In this document: positions 5,990-9,130 of the stretch, in pieces
Layout of the letters: each line of letters starts with the position of its first letter
Position numbering within the stretch: position 1 is the first letter of the stretch
From: Candidatus Brevefilum sp.
GTDB taxonomy: Bacteria; Chloroflexota; Anaerolineae; Anaerolineales; Anaerolineaceae
Length of the DNA stretch: 9,130 bases
Direction of reading: 5' to 3'
Assembly: GCA_007119455.1 (NCBI GenBank)
Contig: SKPR01000235.1
Coordinates: 1 to 9,130 of the forward strand
Notes under the pieces: generated by a model
Told to the model about the DNA's origin: nothing
Seen by the model: the letters and a program-made list of their open reading frames with translations, nothing else
The model's database searches: none
Position numbers and translations under genes: made by a program

Positions 5990-6679
5990 ATGGACAAGAA
6001 ACCTGCTTTATTAGTATTTTTAGACATCCTTTCGGTCATCCTGGTTCCGGCAGCGCTGGTGCTGATCGTATTTTTCACACCGGTTGAAGCGGTGATGGGA
6101 CCTGTTCAAAAAGTATTTTATTTTCATGTTTCAGCCGCCTGGGCGGGTATGCTGGGCTTTATCCTGGCAGCGATTGCCGGAGGCGGTTATCTCATCACTC
6201 GACGTTTCCCCTGGGATTGGCTTTCTTTATCGGCCATCGAAGTGGGCGTGGTATTCGGCCTGATCGCGATCCTCAGCGGGATGGTGTGGGCGCGTCCCAT
6301 CTGGAACACATGGTGGGTCTGGGATCCCCGGCTCACCACCACGGCCATCATGCAGCTGATTTACCTGGCCTATTTCATCCTGCGCAGTGGTTTAAACACA
6401 CCAGAAGCCCAGGCCCGGTTGGGTGCCGTCTATGCCATCGTAGGGGTGGTAACCGTACCGCTGACCTTTTTCTCCATCCGGCTTTTCCGCACAATCCACC
6501 CGGTGGTGATCGCCAGCGGCAGCGGCCCAGCCTTTAGAATGACCCCCCGCATGCAACTGGCTTTCTTTACCAGCCTGTTCGTTTTTACAATATTGCTGAT
6601 TGATCTGGTTTGGAATCGTTTCCGGTTGGCAAGGTTGCAGGCCAAAATCCAGCAGGAGGTGAGCCAAAATGCCCGCTGA
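5990..6679 (+). CDS. ccmC: Heme-handling membrane protein CcmC
   Basis: A 229-residue polytopic protein of the heme-handling family that passes heme to CcmE in the system I pathway. The tryptophan-rich signature is present (WNTWWVWDPRLT, with WWVWD at 108-112). The two flanking heme-ligand histidines are His46 in VFYFHVSAAW and His170 in RTIHPVV. Six membrane helices are visible. A GGAGG box sits seven bases before the ATG at 5990. Its 3' end overlaps the ccmD-like gene by 11 bases. The short WWD-type protein without large extra domains distinguishes it from CcmF and CcsA. CcmE, the expected heme acceptor, is not encoded in the window. Confidence 0.95.
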   Translation: MDKKPALLVFLDILSVILVPAALVLIVFFTPVEAVMGPVQKVFYFHVSAAWAGMLGFILAAIAGGGYLITRRFPWDWLSLSAIEVGVVFGLIAILSGMVWARPIWNTWWVWDPRLTTTAIMQLIYLAYFILRSGLNTPEAQARLGAVYAIVGVVTVPLTFFSIRLFRTIHPVVIASGSGPAFRMTPRMQLAFFTSLFVFTILLIDLVWNRFRLARLQAKIQQEVSQNAR

Positions 6680-6803
6680 CACAATGCAATACATGATCCT
6701 TGGTTTCTCCGTCATCATCGGGGTACTGGTGATGTATACCCTCATTCTGGCCGGCCGGATACACGCTGCCAAAAAGCAGTACGAACAGCATCGTCAAGAA
6801 TAA
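6669..6803 (+). CDS. ccmD: CcmD-like small membrane protein
   Basis: A 44-residue protein with one hydrophobic helix (about residues 8-29), a following GR-I-H-AAKKQYEQ segment that is positively charged, and a short tail. This is the shape and position of CcmD, the small subunit that stabilises CcmC and CcmAB interactions with CcmE. Translation starts at an ATG within the last codons of ccmC, with a nine-base perfect Shine-Dalgarno (AGGAGGTGA, 6654-6662) six bases upstream, strong evidence that the frame is real. CcmD proteins are poorly conserved, so identity rests on size, topology and position. The Tyr following the helix is also seen in many CcmD proteins. Confidence 0.82.
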   Translation: MPADTMQYMILGFSVIIGVLVMYTLILAGRIHAAKKQYEQHRQE

Positions 6804-6855
6804 AGACCGATTTTCTGCTCGCTGATATCCGCGCTAATATTAATCCAATAATTTG

Positions 6856-6884
6856 TTAACGATCTTCTATGACTGGCTTAGTAT
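6856..6884 (+). promoter_or_regulatory. Candidate sigma-70 promoter of dnaK
   Basis: TTAACG (6856-6861) and TAGTAT (6879-6884) are 17 bases apart. Transcription would start near 6891, about 40 bases before the dnaK ATG. The -10 lies inside an imperfect palindrome. I found no CIRCE (TTAGCACTC-N9-GAGTGCTAA) and no HAIR element here. Confidence 0.4.
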
Positions 6885-6900
6885 CCTCATACTGAGTCAT
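6869..6900. promoter_or_regulatory. Bulged palindrome overlapping the dnaK -10 region
   Basis: ATGACT (6869-6874) and AGTCAT (6895-6900) are perfect inverted arms. Inside them TAGTAT and ATACTG pair with one G-T mismatch around a CCTC centre, with GGCT unpaired on the left. The dyad covers the -10 and likely start point, the usual position for a repressor site. Confidence 0.45.
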
Positions 6901-6929
6901 TAACAGAATTTAATCGAGGAGATCGGAAT

Positions 6930-8840
6930 ATGTCAAAAATTATTGGAATAGATTTAGGGACAACGAACAGCGTTGTTTCAGTGGTTGAAGGCGGCGCGGC
7001 GACAGTCATCCCGACAGCGGAAGGCTCCCGTCTTCTTCCCTCAGTTGTGGCTTTTAATAAACAGGGTGAACGCCTTGTCGGGATTCCGGCCAAGCGACAG
7101 GCCGTTGTTAATTCGGATAATACCATCTCATCCATCAAACGGTTCATGGGCCGTCGTTACGATGAGGTTGAATCCGAACGAGAGATGGTCCCTTATAAAG
7201 TCGTTGAAGGTTCCGCCGGCGATGCCCGGGTAAAAATCCCTGTGACCAACAAAGATTATACGCCGCAGGAAATTTCCGCCATGATTCTTGGAAAATTAAA
7301 GGCCGATGCAGAGGCCTACTTAGGGCAACCTGTTTCACGGGCTGTAATCACTGTCCCGGCGTACTTTAATGATAGCCAGCGGCAGGCTACCAAGGATGCC
7401 GGCAAGATTGCCGGACTTGAAGTGATGCGGATCATCAACGAACCGACTGCTTCAGCCCTGGCCTACGGCCTCGACAAGCAAGAAAGTGAGATCATCCTGG
7501 TCTTTGACCTGGGTGGCGGCACATTTGATGTTTCATTGCTTGAGGTCGGCGAAGGCGTCATCGAAGTCAAAGCCACCAATGGTGACACCCACCTGGGCGG
7601 TGATGACTGGGATGAGGTCATTGTTAATTGGGCGGCTGATGAATTCAAAAAGGAACAGGGCATTGACCTGCGCAAAGATAAACAGGCTCTGCAGCGCTTA
7701 CGTGAGGCTGCTGAAAAGGCAAAGATCGAATTGAGCTCCGTGATGGAGACTGAGATCAACCTGCCTTATGTGACAGCAGATGCCAGCGGACCAAAACACC
7801 TGCTGCTAAAGTTAAATCGTGCAAAATTTGAACAAATGACATCCCACCTGGTTGAACGGGCCAAAGGTCCCTTCAATGCTGCGATCAAGGACGCCAACCT
7901 GACGGTCGACAAGATTGATGAGGTTGTCCTGGTCGGTGGTGCGACACGGATGCCCATGATCCAGGATCTGGTACGGGAACTGACCGGCGGTAAAGAGCCC
8001 AATAAGGGCGTCAACCCCGATGAGGTCGTTTCCCTGGGTGCGGCCATCCAGGGCGGTGTGCTGGCAGGTGATGTTAAAGATGTTCTGTTGCTGGATGTCA
8101 CCCCGCTGTCCCTCGGTGTGGAAACACTGGGCAGTGTGATGACCACCCTGATCGAACGGAATACAACCATACCGGTCAAGAAGACCGAGGTTTTCTCAAC
8201 AGCAGAAGATAATCAAACCTCGGTGGATATCCATGTCCTGCAAGGTGAGCGTTCCATGGCGTCTGATAATATGAGCCTGGGCCGCTTCCGGCTGGATGGA
8301 ATCCCACCTGCACCCCGCGGCGTCCCCCAGGTTGAGGTCACATTTGATATTGATGCCAATGGCATCCTTAATGTGGCTGCCAAGGACAAAGCAACGGGTA
8401 AGGAGCAGAAAATTACCATCACAGCCTCCACCAACCTAGATAAAGGTGATATCGAGCAGATGGTGGAAGATGCAGCCAAACACCGTACTGCAGATGAGCA
8501 GCGCAAGGAATTGGTTGAGATTCGCAACCGGGCTGACTCCCTGTCATATCAGGCCGAGAAATTGCTCAAGGACATGGGCGATAAAATTCCGGCTGACCAG
8601 CGTGAAAGCGTGGAAGCCAAGATCAAAGACATACGGGAAGCCATCCAGGGTGAGGATAAAGCCAGGATCCAGAACTTAGTGGAATCCTTGCAGACAGACC
8701 TGCAAACCATTGGTCAGGCTGCTTATCAGCAACCTGGTGGTGAACCTGGCGCCGGTGCAGGCCCACAACAGGCACCCGGTGAAGAAGAAGGCCCCGGCGA
8801 CGACGAGGATGTCGTGGAAGGTGAATACCGGGAAGCCTGA
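6930..8840 (+). CDS. dnaK: Chaperone protein DnaK (Hsp70)
   Basis: A 636-residue Hsp70, full length. The ATP-dependent chaperone binds exposed hydrophobic peptide stretches in the cytoplasm and cycles with DnaJ and GrpE. The nucleotide-binding domain (1-383) has [10 protein letters not shown] (5-14), the Hsp70 signature [12 protein letters not shown] (191-202) and the third signature [11 protein letters not shown] (332-342). The interdomain linker [13 protein letters not shown] is at 384-396. The substrate-binding beta domain runs to about 500, the helical lid to about 600, and a Gly/Pro/Glu-rich tail ends in [10 protein letters not shown], similar to the conserved DnaK C-terminus. The N-terminal lobe (about 75-110) contains the additional segment present in diderm DnaK but missing in Bacillus. 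GAGGAGAT lies 6 bases before the ATG. A terminator follows, so it is probably a single-gene unit here, with grpE and dnaJ not directly co-transcribed. Confidence 0.98.
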   Translation: MSKIIGIDLGTTNSVVSVVEGGAATVIPTAEGSRLLPSVVAFNKQGERLVGIPAKRQAVVNSDNTISSIKRFMGRRYDEVESEREMVPYKVVEGSAGDARVKIPVTNKDYTPQEISAMILGKLKADAEAYLGQPVSRAVITVPAYFNDSQRQATKDAGKIAGLEVMRIINEPTASALAYGLDKQESEIILVFDLGGGTFDVSLLEVGEGVIEVKATNGDTHLGGDDWDEVIVNWAADEFKKEQGIDLRKDKQALQRLREAAEKAKIELSSVMETEINLPYVTADASGPKHLLLKLNRAKFEQMTSHLVERAKGPFNAAIKDANLTVDKIDEVVLVGGATRMPMIQDLVRELTGGKEPNKGVNPDEVVSLGAAIQGGVLAGDVKDVLLLDVTPLSLGVETLGSVMTTLIERNTTIPVKKTEVFSTAEDNQTSVDIHVLQGERSMASDNMSLGRFRLDGIPPAPRGVPQVEVTFDIDANGILNVAAKDKATGKEQKITITASTNLDKGDIEQMVEDAAKHRTADEQRKELVEIRNRADSLSYQAEKLLKDMGDKIPADQRESVEAKIKDIREAIQGEDKARIQNLVESLQTDLQTIGQAAYQQPGGEPGAGAGPQQAPGEEEGPGDDEDVVEGEYREA

Positions 8841-8876
8841 TCGGTAAAATCCAGGGTATTTGGAATGAGGAAATAG

Positions 8877-8908
8877 GAGGCTGCACCAGAGGGGGCAGCC
8901 TCTTTCTG
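8877..8908 (+). terminator. Rho-independent terminator of dnaK
   Basis: The arms GAGGCTGC (8877-8884) and GCAGCCTC (8895-8902) form an 8-bp perfect stem, extendable by a G-T and an A-T pair, with a 10-base loop. TTTCTGTT follows. It begins 36 bases after the dnaK stop codon. Confidence 0.8.
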
Positions 8909-8978
8909 TTAGCTGGGAACAAACCTCAAACAATGCGTTTAATTTTCTGGTTTATTCCGGCCAGTAATCAAGATACGG

Positions 8979-9007
8979 TTGAGGTATTACATCTTATCCA
9001 GTATTCG
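8979..9007 (+). promoter_or_regulatory. Weak candidate promoter upstream of the right-edge gene
   Basis: TTGAGG (8979-8984) is 17 bases from TATTCG (9002-9007). The -35 is fair and the -10 poor. A promoter is expected somewhere in 8910-9060 because a strong terminator precedes it. Confidence 0.25.
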
Positions 9008-9030
9008 TTAATTATCCGAGAAGACATTTC

Positions 9031-9046
9031 GGGCATTTTGATGCCC
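9031..9046. promoter_or_regulatory. Perfect inverted repeat GGGCAT-TTTG-ATGCCC in the leader
   Basis: Six-base arms with a four-base loop lie 34 bases before the ATG at 9081. No T-tract follows, so it is not a terminator. It may be an operator or a small leader hairpin. Confidence 0.4.
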
Positions 9047-9080
9047 ATTCACGGTCAGATTGCGAGAAAGGAAGATCATC

Positions 9081-9130
9081 ATGACACAAGAACACAAACA
9101 CCAGGGTAGCGACAAAGATTTCAAAGAAGC
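9081..9130 (+). CDS. 5' end of an unidentified gene (partial)
   Basis: Sixteen complete codons starting MTQEHKHQGSDKDFKE run to the window edge. AAGGAAG (9068-9074) is six bases before the ATG, so the start is credible. The hydrophilic, charged N-terminus fits the disordered beginning of GrpE, a common dnaK neighbour, but many proteins start like this and no motif is reached. The terminator after dnaK means it probably has its own promoter. Confidence 0.6.
   Translation, partial: MTQEHKHQGSDKDFKE

Noticed and set aside
6856..6929. CIRCE or HAIR heat-shock operator before dnaK
   Set aside because: Neither consensus is present; the palindrome there has a different sequence.
8933..9109. 58-codon plus-strand frame starting MRLIFWFIPAS
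   Set aside because: No ribosome site, and it overlaps the better supported start at 9081 in another frame.
1..9130. Mobile element, CRISPR array, tRNA/rRNA or defence system
   Set aside because: No transposase, terminal inverted repeats, direct repeat-spacer pattern or RNA gene was recognised on either strand; gene content is housekeeping and surface/heme functions.

Overview
The window looks like a chromosomal segment of an Anaerolineae-like member of the Chloroflexota. This is inferred from gene content and style, not from a marker gene. The main clues are a lipoprotein with a Cys-Ala-Pro lipobox and Pro/Glu/Thr linker leading into FAS1 domains, a compact ccmABCD set preceded by a membrane zinc-ribbon protein, and a DnaK carrying the diderm-type insertion. 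Composition is moderate in G+C with AT-rich intergenic stretches. All genes look intact, and I saw no insertion sequence, CRISPR array, tRNA or rRNA.

Layout. At 1-207 there is an upstream region with a possible divergent gene start on the minus strand and a promoter for the next gene. At 208-1590 lies a secreted lipoprotein with three nearly identical fasciclin domains, closed by a strong terminator at about 1627. On the minus strand, 3163 down to 1683 is a two-gene unit: a hot-dog acyl-CoA thioesterase and an M42 metallo-aminopeptidase, with stop and start codons sharing one base. A divergent intergenic region (3164-3519) holds promoters for both directions. At 3520-3936 is an Rrf2-family Fe-S regulator.

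At 4116-6803 is a cytochrome c maturation / heme-handling cluster: a membrane-anchored zinc-ribbon protein with a CcmI-like helical segment, then ccmA, ccmB, ccmC and a 44-residue ccmD-like gene. The last four are tightly packed or overlapping. CcmE, CcmF, CcmG and CcmH are not in the window. At 6930-8840 is dnaK with its own promoter region and terminator, followed by a regulated-looking leader and the first 16 codons of another gene at 9081.

How the genes relate. CcmABC(D) should act together in the cytoplasmic membrane, where CcmC handles heme and CcmAB provide the ATPase and membrane subunits of the release step. The zinc-ribbon protein may be a local accessory. The Fe-S regulator just upstream on the same strand is a plausible, unproven, regulator of this heme/redox locus. 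The fasciclin lipoprotein, the thioesterase/peptidase pair and dnaK appear to be separate transcription units.

No clearly new system is visible. The most interesting points are the CcmI-like zinc-ribbon fusion, start codons that sit about 10 bases after -10 boxes with no Shine-Dalgarno (candidate leaderless mRNAs), the triplicated FAS1 domains kept identical at protein level despite many silent changes, and palindromes in the rrf2 and dnaK control regions.
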